Below are positions 6,555 through 12,849 of a stretch of 12,849 bases of DNA, in pieces. Under the pieces are notes generated by a model, which was not told where the DNA came from, did no database searches, and saw only the letters and a list, made by a program, of their open reading frames with translations. Each line of letters begins with the position of its first letter. Within the stretch, counting starts at the first letter, position 1. The position numbers and the translations under genes were made by a program. This DNA is from JBIOUF01 sp044866695 (GTDB taxonomy: Bacteria > Actinomycetota > Actinomycetes > Propionibacteriales > Nocardioidaceae): contig JBIOUF010000109.1 in NCBI GenBank assembly GCA_044866695.1, forward strand, positions 1 through 12,849, in the 5' to 3' direction.

Positions 6555-6850
6555 CCGCCGAACCGCACCGCGCCAGCACCTCCGCCAAGCTCCTCTACCG
6601 GCCCGTGGGCCTGGCCGCCTCCCTGCTGGCCGGCGCGCTGGCCGGCCTGGTCACCCGCAAGGTGTGGCAGCAGCTCTCACCCCACGACGACAGCGACCCG
6701 CCGACCGCGCTGCAGTCGGAGTACGACGTCACCGAGGTGCTCCTCGCGGCGCTGGTGTCGGGCGCGATCTTCGCCGTCGTCCGAGCCGCGGTGGACCGGG
6801 CCGGCGCCCGGCTGTTCGAGCGCTGGACCGGGGAGTGGCCGGGCGACTGA
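6551..6850 (+). CDS. DUF4235 family small membrane protein
   Basis: Protein of 99 residues. The family pattern is visible: K-L-L-Y-R-P-V-G-L at 13-21 opening the first hydrophobic helix (about 17-35), a polar loop, then E-V-L-L-A-A-L-V-S-G-A-I-F-A-V-V-R-A-A-V-D-R-A-G-A at 62-86 as the second helix, and the W-T-G-E-W-P ending. Both ends are probably cytoplasmic. Function is unknown; members are common in Actinobacteria. The GTG start overlaps the BrkB stop by four bases (GTGA), and AGGAAGG lies eight bases upstream inside the BrkB gene, so the pair forms a translationally coupled operon. This suggests they work in the same membrane process. The next gene starts 97 bp on and probably has its own promoter. 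Confidence 0.9.
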   Translation: MTAEPHRASTSAKLLYRPVGLAASLLAGALAGLVTRKVWQQLSPHDDSDPPTALQSEYDVTEVLLAALVSGAIFAVVRAAVDRAGARLFERWTGEWPGD

Positions 6851-6904
6851 CGACGGCCCGGCCACCGCGTCCCACCGTCGCGCCCACCCTGGCGCCCACC
6901 GCAG

Positions 6905-6947
6905 GGGCCGCCCGGCCCTTGACCTCACGGCACGGGCCCGGTGCGAT
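6905..6947 (+). promoter_or_regulatory. Candidate promoter of the acyl-CoA synthetase gene
   Basis: TTGACC (6919-6924) matches the -35 consensus at five of six positions. It stands 17 bp from TGCGAT (6942-6947), a weak -10 box. The predicted transcription start falls at about 6954, which is itself an in-frame GTG, so the mRNA may be leaderless. A short inverted repeat, GGGCC-GCCC-GGCCC (6905-6918), abuts the -35 box and could be an operator or the remains of a terminator for the gene before it. Confidence 0.45.
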
Positions 6948-8708
6948 GTGGCGGTGACGACCTCCGCAGCGCCCTCGCCCGGCCGGCCCGGCCCCGCCCA
7001 CGACAGCGCCCATCGGGCCTACCGGGCCGCCCGAGACCGCCTGCTGGAGCTGCGCGAGGACTACGACCGCGCCCTGGCCGAGCACACCTGGCCGGACCTG
7101 GGCAGCCGGTTCTGCTGGCCGGTGGACTGGTTCGACGCCGTCGCGCGCGGCAACCACCGGCCCGGCCTGGTGATCGCGGGCCGCGACGGCACGGTGCTGC
7201 GCCGCAGCTTCGACGAGCTGGCGACCCGGTCGGACCGGCTCGCGGCCTGGCTGTCCCGGCAGGGCGTCGGTCGCGGCGACGCGGTGCTGCTCATGCTCGG
7301 CAACCAGGTGGAGCTGTGGGAGACCATGCTGGCGGTGCTGAAGCTGGGGGCCGTGGTGCTGCCCACGACGACCGCGCTGGGCACGGCCGACCTGGTCGAC
7401 CGGGTCGCCCGCGGCGGCGTCCGGGCCGTGGTGTCCAACCCGGCCGACACCGCGAAGTTCGAGCAGGTGCCGGGCGACTACGTCAAGGTCTCGGTCGGCG
7501 CGGCCGGCGCCGCGTGGCTGGACCTGACCGACGGGTACGCCGAGGAGGCACCCGCGGCCCCGCACCCGGACACCGCTCCGGGCGACCGGCAGATGCTGTA
7601 CTTCACCTCCGGCACCACCAGCCGGCCGAAGCTGGTCGAGCACACCCAGGCGTCCTACCCGGTCGGGCACCTCACCACGGCGTACTTCCTGGGCCTGCGG
7701 CCCGGCGACGTCCACCTCAACATCTCCTCGCCCGGGTGGGCCAAGCACGCCTGGTCGTGCTTCTTCGCGCCCTGGATCGCCGAGGCGACCGTGCTGGTGC
7801 TCGACTACGACCGGTTCGACCCCGCGGTGCTGCTGGACCGGCTCCGGGAGCACGCGGTGACCACGTTCTGCGCGCCACCCACCGTGTGGCGGATGCTGGT
7901 CAACGCCGACCTCTCGGCCGGGCGCCCGCCGGCGCTGCGGGAGGCGGTCAGCGCGGGAGAGCCGCTCAACCCCGAGGTCATCGCCCAGGTGCAGGCCCAC
8001 TGGGGGCTGACCATCCGCGACGGCTACGGACAGACCGAGACCACCGCGCTGATCGGCAACACCCCGGGCACGCAGGTGCGCCCGGGCTCGATGGGGCGTC
8101 CGCTCCCGGGCGTGCCGGTGGTGCTGCTCGACCCGGCCACCGAGGCGCCCCTCGACGGGGCCGGCGAGGGCGAGATCTGCCTCGACCTCGCCGGTTCTCC
8201 GGTCCTGCTGATGGCCGGGTACGCCGACGACCAGGCCCTCCAGGCCGAGGCGACGCAGGGCGGCTACTACCACACCGGCGACATCGCCTCGCGCGACGAG
8301 GACGGCTACATCACCTACGTCGGGCGCACCGACGACGTGTTCAAGGCCTCGGACTACAAGATCAGCCCGTTCGAGCTGGAGTCCGTGCTGATCGAGCACC
8401 CCGCGGTCGTCGAGGCGGCCGTCGTGCCGGCGCCCGACGAGGTCCGGCTGGCCGTGCCGAAGGCCTACGTCGCGCTGGCGGCCGGCTGGGAGCCCAGCCG
8501 GGAGACCGCGCTGTCCATCCTGCGGCACGCCCGCGACCACCTGGCGCCGTACCAGCGGATCCGGCGGCTGGAGTTCTTCGAGCTACCCAAGACCATCTCC
8601 GGCAAGATCCGCCGGGTCGAGCTGCGGGACCGGGAGAGCCAGCAGGCCCCCGTCGACTACCGGGCCGAGGACTTCCCCGAGCTGCGCGGCGGCCCGGCCG
8701 GAGGCTGA
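6948..8708 (+). CDS. AMP-binding acyl-CoA synthetase (medium-chain/acetate-type)
   Basis: Adenylate-forming ligase of 586 residues, expected to activate a carboxylic acid with ATP to an acyl-AMP and transfer it to coenzyme A in the cytoplasm. Core motifs are complete: phosphate loop Y-F-T-S-G-T-T-S-R-P-K at 218-228, D-G-Y-G-Q-T-E at 358-364, Y-H-T-G-D at 441-445, the hinge region V-G-R-T-D-D-V-F-K-A-S-D-Y-K-I-S-P-F-E-L-E at 458-478, and P-K-T-I-S-G-K553-I-R-R-V-E-L-R, where K553 is the expected catalytic lysine. The D-Y-K-I-S-P-F-E-L-E hinge and an N-terminal W-P-V-D-W-F-D resemble medium-chain/ACSM or acetyl-CoA-synthetase-like enzymes; the true acid cannot be read from sequence. The start is GTG at 6948 or GTG at 6954; there is no Shine-Dalgarno, and the promoter favours 6954. 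It converges on the DUF5709 gene. Confidence 0.9.
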   Translation: MAVTTSAAPSPGRPGPAHDSAHRAYRAARDRLLELREDYDRALAEHTWPDLGSRFCWPVDWFDAVARGNHRPGLVIAGRDGTVLRRSFDELATRSDRLAAWLSRQGVGRGDAVLLMLGNQVELWETMLAVLKLGAVVLPTTTALGTADLVDRVARGGVRAVVSNPADTAKFEQVPGDYVKVSVGAAGAAWLDLTDGYAEEAPAAPHPDTAPGDRQMLYFTSGTTSRPKLVEHTQASYPVGHLTTAYFLGLRPGDVHLNISSPGWAKHAWSCFFAPWIAEATVLVLDYDRFDPAVLLDRLREHAVTTFCAPPTVWRMLVNADLSAGRPPALREAVSAGEPLNPEVIAQVQAHWGLTIRDGYGQTETTALIGNTPGTQVRPGSMGRPLPGVPVVLLDPATEAPLDGAGEGEICLDLAGSPVLLMAGYADDQALQAEATQGGYYHTGDIASRDEDGYITYVGRTDDVFKASDYKISPFELESVLIEHPAVVEAAVVPAPDEVRLAVPKAYVALAAGWEPSRETALSILRHARDHLAPYQRIRRLEFFELPKTISGKIRRVELRDRESQQAPVDYRAEDFPELRGGPAGG

Positions 8709-8742
8709 GCCGCCGGCTGGGCCGACCGACCTGGCCGAGCGG

Positions 8743-9180
8743 TCAGAACTCTCCCTCGATGTGCATGGCGGCCTCCTCGGCGGACGCGCCGGCGCCGTCG
8801 ATGCCGACGTCCTCGGCGAGCGGGGCCTGGTCGTGGTCCTCGTAGATGCCCTGGTCGGGCGCGACCAGCCGGCCGGCGCGACGGTCGGCCAGGGCGTCGT
8901 CGGGCCACTGCTCGGTGCCGGGCTCGCTGCCGTCGTCGGCGTACGGGTCCGGATCCGGCTCCTCCTGCAGGAGCCGCTGCTCGAGGGTCTCCCCGGTGTG
9001 CTCCTCCTCCCAGGTGGTGCCGAACCGCAGGTTCGCCGGCTCGCGGTCGGGCGGTGAGTAGCCCTCGTCGAGGGCATCGTCGAGCCCGCGGTCGACCAGG
9101 GTGTCCTCGGGCTGCAGCTGGTCCTCGTCGTCGACGGAGTACTCCCCGTAGATCTCGCCCTCGTCGCCGGACTGGGTCAT
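8743..9180 (-). CDS. DUF5709 family acidic protein
   Basis: Small, strongly acidic soluble protein of 145 residues with no signal peptide, membrane segment or obvious fold motif, and likely disordered in part. Family patterns are visible: L-V-D-R-G-L-D-D-A-L-D-E-G-Y-S-P-P-D-R-E at 28-47, R-F-G-T-T-W-E-E-E at 52-60, L-E-Q-R-L-L-Q-E-E-P at 66-75, and A-G-R-L-V-A-P-D followed by A-E-D-V-G-I-D-G-A-G-A-S-A-E-E-A-A near the end. Its function is unknown; the family is known from Actinobacteria. ATG at 9180 follows GGAGGT six bases away. The gene ends 34 bp from the convergent synthetase; the gap has only a weak GACCG/CGGTC pairing and no clear terminator. Confidence 0.88.
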   Translation of the reverse strand: MTQSGDEGEIYGEYSVDDEDQLQPEDTLVDRGLDDALDEGYSPPDREPANLRFGTTWEEEHTGETLEQRLLQEEPDPDPYADDGSEPGTEQWPDDALADRRAGRLVAPDQGIYEDHDQAPLAEDVGIDGAGASAEEAAMHIEGEF

Positions 9181-9207
9181 CGCGCCACCTCCGCGTCCAT
9201 GGGTCGG

Positions 9208-9213
9208 ACCTTA
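9208..9213 (-). promoter_or_regulatory. Candidate -10 box for the DUF5709 gene
   Basis: On the minus strand this reads TAAGGT, a good TANNNT match, placing the transcription start about 20 bases before the ATG at 9180 with a GGAGGT ribosome-binding site in between. No -35 box resembling TTGACA is seen at the right distance. The spacing is what a simple actinobacterial promoter would show. Confidence 0.45.
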
Positions 9214-9326
9214 CCCAGGGCTCGCCGGCGCGGGCGGCTCGGGCGGCTCCGGGGTCGTCGGGGCGCTCCGTCGGCCATCTCCCGGGGGATACCCGCCGGC
9301 CCGCGTCGGAAACCGCGGCGACCGCC

Positions 9327-9342
9327 TTGGTCGTTTGACCAA
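9327..9342. promoter_or_regulatory. Palindromic candidate operator TTGGTC-GTTT-GACCAA
   Basis: A perfect 6-bp inverted repeat with a four-base centre. It overlaps TTGACC (9335-9340), the probable -35 box of the next gene, so a protein bound here would block transcription. The TGGT/ACCA ends resemble GntR/FadR-type sites, but the TetR-family gene nearby is another candidate ligand. Confidence 0.55.
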
Positions 9343-9363
9343 CTCGACGGCCCGGCCCATCCT
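9335..9363 (+). promoter_or_regulatory. Candidate promoter of the racemase-fold enzyme gene
   Basis: TTGACC (9335-9340), a 17-bp spacer and CATCCT (9358-9363) put the transcription start at about 9370, the first base of the GTG start codon. Layout and distances equal those before the acyl-CoA synthetase gene. The -10 box is poor, and no Shine-Dalgarno precedes the GTG, which fits a leaderless mRNA. Confidence 0.4.
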
Positions 9364-9369
9364 GAACCG

Positions 9370-10605
9370 GTGACCCTCCGGCTGCGACGACCCGCCGCGC
9401 CTCCGGGGCCCGGGCCGGCGGACACGCTGCCGCGGCTGGCGCGGGCGACCGCCCACCTCCAGCCGCCGTACGCCGTGGTGGACCTGGACGCCTTCGACCG
9501 CAACGCGGCGGCCCTCGCCCGGCGGGCCGGCCGGGTGCCGATCCGGGTGGCGAGCAAGAGCGTGCGGGTGCGGCACCTGCTGCGGCGGGCGGTGGAGCGG
9601 CCCGGGTTCGCCGGGGTGTTGGCCTTCACCCTGCGCGAGGCGCTCTGGCTGGCCGCGGAGCCCACGCTGGGCGCCGACGTCCTGGTGGCCTACCCCACGG
9701 TGGACCGGCCGGCGCTGGCGCGGCTCGGCGCGGACGAGGCGCTCGCCGCCCGGGTCACCGTCATGGTCGACGACCCCGCCCAGCTGGAGCTGGCCGCGGC
9801 GGCGCTCGGGCCCCGGGCGGCACCCGTGCGGGTCTGCCTGGACCTGGACGCGTCGCTGCGGCTGCTGGGCGGCCGGGTGCACCTGGGCAGCCGGCGCTCT
9901 CCGGTGCACGACGCCGCGGGGCTTCGCGACCTCGCCCGGGCGGTTCGCGACCGCCCCGGCTTCGTCCTGCGCGGCGTGATGTCCTACGAGGGCCAGCTGG
10001 CCGGACTGGCCGACGACGTTCCCGGCGTGCGCCGGTTCGGGGTCCGCGCGGTCCAGCGGGCCTCCATGGCACAGCTGCGCGAACGGCGCGCCACCGCCAT
10101 GGCCGCGGTCCGGGAGGTCGCCCGCGTCGAGATGGTGAACGCCGGCGGCACCGGCAGCCTGGAGTGGTCGGCGGCCGACCCGTCGGTCACGGAGGTCACC
10201 GCGGGATCGGGGCTGTTCGCGCCGGTGACCTTCGACCACTACCGCGGCTTCCGGCACGAGCCGGCGGCCTGGTTCGCGCTCCCGGTCGTCCGCCGGCCCA
10301 GCAGCCGGCACGTCACCGTGCTGGGCGGCGGCTGGGTCGCCTCCGGCCCGGCCGGGCGGGACCGGCTGCCCACGCCGGTGTGGCCCGAGGGCCTGCGGCT
10401 GCTGAGGGCGGAGGGCGCCGGGGAGGTGCAGACCCCGCTGACCGGTCCCGGGGCACGGCGGCTCCGGGTCGGCGACCGGGTGTGGTTCCGGCATGCCAAG
10501 GCCGGTGAGCTGTGCGAGCACCTGGACCTCGTGCACCTGGTGTCGGGCGGCCGCGTGGTGGGGGACGCGCCGACGTACCGCGGGGAGGGCCGGGCCTTCG
10601 CCTGA
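9370..10605 (+). CDS. PLP-dependent alanine-racemase-fold enzyme (D-threonine aldolase / amino-acid deaminase-like)
   Basis: Cytoplasmic enzyme of 411 residues, of the group holding D-threonine aldolase, D-serine dehydratase and 'amino acid deaminase/aldolase'. The N-terminal barrel opens with P-Y-A-V-V-D-L-D-A-F-D-R-N at 33-45. The expected pyridoxal-phosphate lysine is K63 in V-A-S-K-S-V-R, followed by R-G-V-M-S-Y-E-G near 200-207 and N-A-G-G-T-G near 257-262, a likely phosphate-binding loop. The C-terminal domain ends with W-F-R-H375-A-K-A-G-E-L-C382, whose His and Cys match the divalent-metal site expected of the family. It probably cleaves or deaminates a D-beta-hydroxy amino acid, but the substrate is not readable. 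GTG at 9370 was chosen because the family region begins soon after and it fits the promoter; the open frame upstream is noise-like. A TetR-family gene follows 52 bp later. Confidence 0.85.
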   Translation: MTLRLRRPAAPPGPGPADTLPRLARATAHLQPPYAVVDLDAFDRNAAALARRAGRVPIRVASKSVRVRHLLRRAVERPGFAGVLAFTLREALWLAAEPTLGADVLVAYPTVDRPALARLGADEALAARVTVMVDDPAQLELAAAALGPRAAPVRVCLDLDASLRLLGGRVHLGSRRSPVHDAAGLRDLARAVRDRPGFVLRGVMSYEGQLAGLADDVPGVRRFGVRAVQRASMAQLRERRATAMAAVREVARVEMVNAGGTGSLEWSAADPSVTEVTAGSGLFAPVTFDHYRGFRHEPAAWFALPVVRRPSSRHVTVLGGGWVASGPAGRDRLPTPVWPEGLRLLRAEGAGEVQTPLTGPGARRLRVGDRVWFRHAKAGELCEHLDLVHLVSGGRVVGDAPTYRGEGRAFA

Positions 10606-10613
10606 CGCGCCGG

Positions 10614-10619
10614 TAGAGT
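10614..10619 (+). promoter_or_regulatory. Candidate -10 box for the TetR-family gene
   Basis: TAGAGT fits TANNNT and lies between the stop of the racemase-fold gene and the ATG at 10658, giving a leader of about 32 bases that contains GGAGG. No -35 box is evident, so co-transcription from upstream is an alternative. Confidence 0.35.
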
Positions 10620-10657
10620 GCAGGCCTCGGGACGCGCGACGGCGGGAGGCAGGCGCC

Positions 10658-11263
10658 ATGGTGCGGATGTCGGCCGACGAGCGGCGCGGCCAGCTGGTGG
10701 AGGCGGCCATCCGGGTGATGGCCCGCGACGGCGTGGCGCGCGCGACCACCCGGTCGATCGTCGCCGAGGCGGACATGCCGCTGGGGGTGTTCCACTACTG
10801 CTTCCGGTCCAAGCAGGACCTCCTCGGCAGCGTCATCGAGACGATCACCGTGCACTCCCTGTCCACCGTGCTCGAGGTCGCGGCCGGCGCTGCGGACGGC
10901 GACCTGCGAACGACCGTCCGGGCGTACCTGCAGGCCTACCTCGACCACGTCAAGGCCCAGCCCGCCGAGCACATGATGACCTACGAGCTCACCCAGTACG
11001 CCCTGCGCGAGGAGGGGTTCGAGGAGGTCGCCCGTCGTCAGTACCAGCACTACCTGGACACCATCGAGGCGTTCCTGGCCGACCTGGGCGACGGGCTCGG
11101 CCTGGTCTGGGCGCGGCCGGTGCCCGTGGTCGCCCGCTACCTGGTCACGCTGCTGGACGGCCTCACGCTGAACTGGCTGGTGCTCGGCGACGAGCCGACC
11201 GCCGCCGGCGTCCTCGACGTCGCCGCGGAGGGTCTCCTCGGACAGCTCGTCCAGGACCGCTGA
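10658..11263 (+). CDS. TetR family transcriptional regulator
   Basis: DNA-binding repressor of 201 residues. The N-terminal domain shows the TetR pattern: R-G-Q-L-V-E-A-A-I-R-V-M-A-R-D-G-V-A at 10-27, then the helix-turn-helix T-T-R-S-I-V-A-E-A-D-M-P-L-G-V-F-H-Y-C-F at 30-49 and S-K-Q-D-L-L at 51-56. Residues from about 75 on form the helical ligand-binding and dimer domain, with Y-L-Q-A-Y-L at 90-95 and the conserved-looking L-L-D-G-L-T-L-N-W. The ligand is unknown. ATG at 10658 has GGAGG eight bases upstream; ATG at 10667 is a possible alternative. It sits 52 bp after the racemase-fold gene in the same direction, so it may control that gene through the palindrome at 9327-9342. It converges with the PucR-family gene, leaving only four bases between the stops. 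Confidence 0.9.
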   Translation: MVRMSADERRGQLVEAAIRVMARDGVARATTRSIVAEADMPLGVFHYCFRSKQDLLGSVIETITVHSLSTVLEVAAGAADGDLRTTVRAYLQAYLDHVKAQPAEHMMTYELTQYALREEGFEEVARRQYQHYLDTIEAFLADLGDGLGLVWARPVPVVARYLVTLLDGLTLNWLVLGDEPTAAGVLDVAAEGLLGQLVQDR

Positions 11264-11267
11264 GCGG

Positions 11268-12461
11268 TCAGGCCAGCGCCACCACCAGCCGCAGCACCGT
11301 CGCCGGGTCGTCCAGCGCGTCGCCGTACAGCTCGCGCAGCTGGCCCATCCGGTAGCGCACGGTCTGGGCGTGCACGAACAGCTCCGCGGCCACCTCGTCG
11401 CGGCGGCCCTGACGCAGCAGCCAGGACCGCAGCGTCTGGCCGAGCTTCTCGGCGGTGGCCGGCCGCAACCCGCGCAGCGGGGCCAGCGCCTGGGCGCGCA
11501 GGTCCTCCAGGGCGGCCTCGTCGGCGCCCACCACGAGCGCGACCAGGTGGCGCTCGGTGTCCAGCGCCTCCTCGGCCGCGGCCGCGACGCCCATGGTGCG
11601 CAGGCGCAAGGCCCGCAGGTACGACGCCCGCGCCTGCTGCCACGGGCGAGGCGGGCCGACGACGGCCTTCCGGCCGCGCAGGCTGCGCAGCAGGGCCGGC
11701 CGGCTGGGCCCCTCGGCGTCGGGGACCAGCAGCACCGTGAGGTCCGGCGACTCCTCCAGCCCCGGCACCTCCTCACCGCCGGGCTGGAGGGTCCGCCCGT
11801 CCAGCGACATCCTGGCCGCCCGGGTCTGGGCGTCGGGCAGCAGCACCGCGGTGAGGGTGCGCGGCGGCGCCCAGCTCGCGTGGTCCGCGGCCACCACCAC
11901 CGCCTCGGGAGACCCGCCGGTGAGCAGCAGGTGGGTGAGCCGGTCCAGGTGCCGCTGACGGACCCGGCCGGTCGTCGCCAGCTCGTCGGCGTGGCCGGAG
12001 ACGCTCGCGTCGGAGAGCCCGTCGATGTAGGCGAACACCAGCTCGGCGAAGTGCGCCACCTCGGCGGCGCTCAGCCCGGCGGCCACCCCGGCAGCGCTCA
12101 TGTCCCGCCAGGCCACCCGGGCGCCGACCCGGTACGCCGCCGCGAGCGCGTCCATGGTGCGGCCGCTGCGCGCCTCGCCCTGGCCGAGCGCGTACGCCGC
12201 CTGCAGCACCGACTCCACCTGCTCCCCGCGCGGCCGGGCGCCCGCGTCGAGACCTCGGGGCTGGGCGGCCAGGTCGAGGAAGCCGTCCAGGGCCAGGGTC
12301 ACCGCCACCTCGATGTTGCGGCCCATCCGGCCCCGGAACGGGTCGGCGTAGCTGGGCACCTCCGCGACCACCGCGGCAACCACCTTGGGGGCCACGGCGG
12401 GCAGCACCGCGCGCATGGCTTCCGCGATCGGCGGTGAGAGGCGCAGCGGTTCCTCGGGCAT
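11268..12461 (-). CDS. PucR family transcriptional regulator
   Basis: Protein of 397 residues. The C-terminal 45 residues hold the PucR-type helix-turn-helix: R-D-E-V-A-A-E-L-F-V-H-A-Q-T-V-R-Y-R-M-G-Q-L-R-E-L-Y-G, followed by D-D-P-A-T-V-L-R-L-V-V-A-L. The N-terminal two thirds is a helical/GGDEF-like sensor region as in CdaR-type relatives. Relatives respond to metabolites, for example in purine or sugar-acid use, and often activate a neighbouring operon. ATG at 12461 was chosen for the GGGAG just upstream; a longer frame to 12524 adds 21 residues but would cover the palindromic control region. It is divergent from the ferredoxin reductase gene with 100 bp between them, so it could control that gene and itself. 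Ligand unknown. Confidence 0.9.
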   Translation of the reverse strand: MPEEPLRLSPPIAEAMRAVLPAVAPKVVAAVVAEVPSYADPFRGRMGRNIEVAVTLALDGFLDLAAQPRGLDAGARPRGEQVESVLQAAYALGQGEARSGRTMDALAAAYRVGARVAWRDMSAAGVAAGLSAAEVAHFAELVFAYIDGLSDASVSGHADELATTGRVRQRHLDRLTHLLLTGGSPEAVVVAADHASWAPPRTLTAVLLPDAQTRAARMSLDGRTLQPGGEEVPGLEESPDLTVLLVPDAEGPSRPALLRSLRGRKAVVGPPRPWQQARASYLRALRLRTMGVAAAAEEALDTERHLVALVVGADEAALEDLRAQALAPLRGLRPATAEKLGQTLRSWLLRQGRRDEVAAELFVHAQTVRYRMGQLRELYGDALDDPATVLRLVVALA

Positions 12462-12480
12462 GGCACTCCCTCGCGGTTGT

Positions 12481-12495
12481 TGTTCGCTGCGAACA
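12481..12495. promoter_or_regulatory. Perfect palindrome TGTTCGC-T-GCGAACA between divergent genes
   Basis: A 7-bp inverted repeat around one central base, lying 20-34 bp before the PucR start and 67-81 bp before the reductase ATG. A related half, TGTTTGCTGC on the minus strand at 12518-12527, repeats the left ten bases with one change. This is a likely operator for the PucR-family protein or a fatty-acid regulator. It is not a LexA box, whose halves point the other way. Confidence 0.55.
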
Positions 12496-12561
12496 GGATC
12501 GACCAGCCGATTCACGTGCAGCAAACAGGATTTTACGCCGCCGAGCCAGCAGACTGGCTAT

Positions 12562-12849
12562 ATGGCCCTCACCCTCACTCGCCCAGGGCGCCGGCAGCCC
12601 CCGGTGCGTCATGCGCTGCGTGACCGGGCCTGGCGCGCGGCGGCGCTGCTGACCACGCCGCTGCTCCCCGACGACTACCTGGACCTGGTCAACCCGCTGC
12701 GTCCAGGGGCGGACCTTCGGGGCCGGATCGAGCTGGTCGTGCCCGAGACCGCCGACGCCGCGACCCTGGTGATCCGGCCGGGCGCCGACTGGGCCGGTCA
12801 CGTGCCCGGCCAGTACGTGCGGATCGGCGTCGACGTGGACGGCGTCCGG
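12562..12849 (+). CDS. Ferredoxin reductase, acyl-desaturase electron partner type (partial, 5' end)
   Basis: The first 96 codons of a gene that runs off the window edge with no stop. The sequence A-L-L-T-T-P-L-L-P-D-D-Y-L-D-L-V-N-P-L, then G-R-I-E-L-V-V-P-E-T-A-D-A-A-T-L-V-I-R-P-G, then G-H-V-P-G-Q-Y-V-R-I-G-V-D-V-D-G-V-R, matches the start of the FAD-binding barrel of flavodoxin/ferredoxin reductases. It closely follows the actinobacterial subgroup (mycobacterial Rv3230c type) that passes NADPH electrons to a stearoyl-CoA delta-9 desaturase through a C-terminal 2Fe-2S domain. The ATG at 12562 has no Shine-Dalgarno; CAGACT at 12550-12555 is a weak -10 box that would again make the mRNA nearly leaderless. 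A desaturase gene is expected downstream, outside the window. Confidence 0.85.
   Translation, partial: MALTLTRPGRRQPPVRHALRDRAWRAAALLTTPLLPDDYLDLVNPLRPGADLRGRIELVVPETADAATLVIRPGADWAGHVPGQYVRIGVDVDGVR

Noticed and set aside
6729..8540. 603-codon minus-strand open frame opposite the acyl-CoA synthetase
   Set aside because: The plus strand has complete adenylate-forming motifs; the antisense product is low-complexity and matches nothing recognisable.
8709..8742. Bidirectional terminator between the convergent synthetase and DUF5709 genes
   Set aside because: Only a 5-bp GACCG/CGGTC pairing with a long loop and no T-run; too weak to call.
9211..10776. 521-codon minus-strand open frame opposite the racemase-fold gene
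   Set aside because: Antisense shadow; the plus-strand protein has the lysine, phosphate-loop and metal-site motifs.
12481..12495. LexA (SOS) box
   Set aside because: The actinobacterial LexA site is CGAAC-N4-GTTCG; here the halves are in the opposite order with a different spacer.
12462..12524. Longer N-terminus for the PucR-family protein
   Set aside because: The extra 21 residues have no family similarity, the inner ATG has a good ribosome-binding site, and the extension covers the palindrome.

Overview
The window is very GC-rich, and nearly all codons in the real genes end in G or C. The families present (PucR regulator, DUF5709, DUF4235, and a ferredoxin reductase of the kind that serves an acyl desaturase) point to a high-GC actinobacterium, probably of the Nocardioides/Propionibacteriales or Streptomyces type. 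This is inferred from gene content only. No rRNA, tRNA, CRISPR array or insertion sequence was seen.

Region 1 (about 1-5188) looks like the edge of a contractile injection system (phage-tail-like, eCIS) locus. It holds a large secreted beta-propeller/Ig-type repeat protein (minus strand), a small PAAR-like spike-tip protein of the DUF4280 type (plus strand), and a minus-strand membrane protein with N-terminal Ig-like domains, one transmembrane helix, a coiled coil and a C-terminal beta domain. Sheath, tube and baseplate genes are not in the window; if present they should lie beyond base 1. A perfect 20-bp palindrome covers the ribosome-binding site of the large secreted protein.

Region 2 (5189-6850) has a 283-bp leader with several inverted repeats. 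It is followed by a YihY/BrkB-family membrane protein translationally coupled to a DUF4235 membrane protein.

Region 3 (6851-9180) has an acyl-CoA synthetase of the AMP-binding family, probably with its own promoter and possibly a leaderless mRNA. A small, very acidic DUF5709 protein converges on it.

Region 4 (9181-12849) has a PLP-dependent alanine-racemase-fold enzyme (D-threonine aldolase/amino-acid deaminase-like), a TetR-family regulator and a convergent PucR-family regulator. Divergent from the PucR gene is the start of a ferredoxin reductase that runs off the right edge. Palindromic candidate operators sit upstream of the racemase-fold gene and between the PucR gene and the reductase.

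The strongest lead for unusual biology is the injection-system-associated module on the left. Regions 2-4 look like ordinary chromosomal housekeeping and accessory metabolism.
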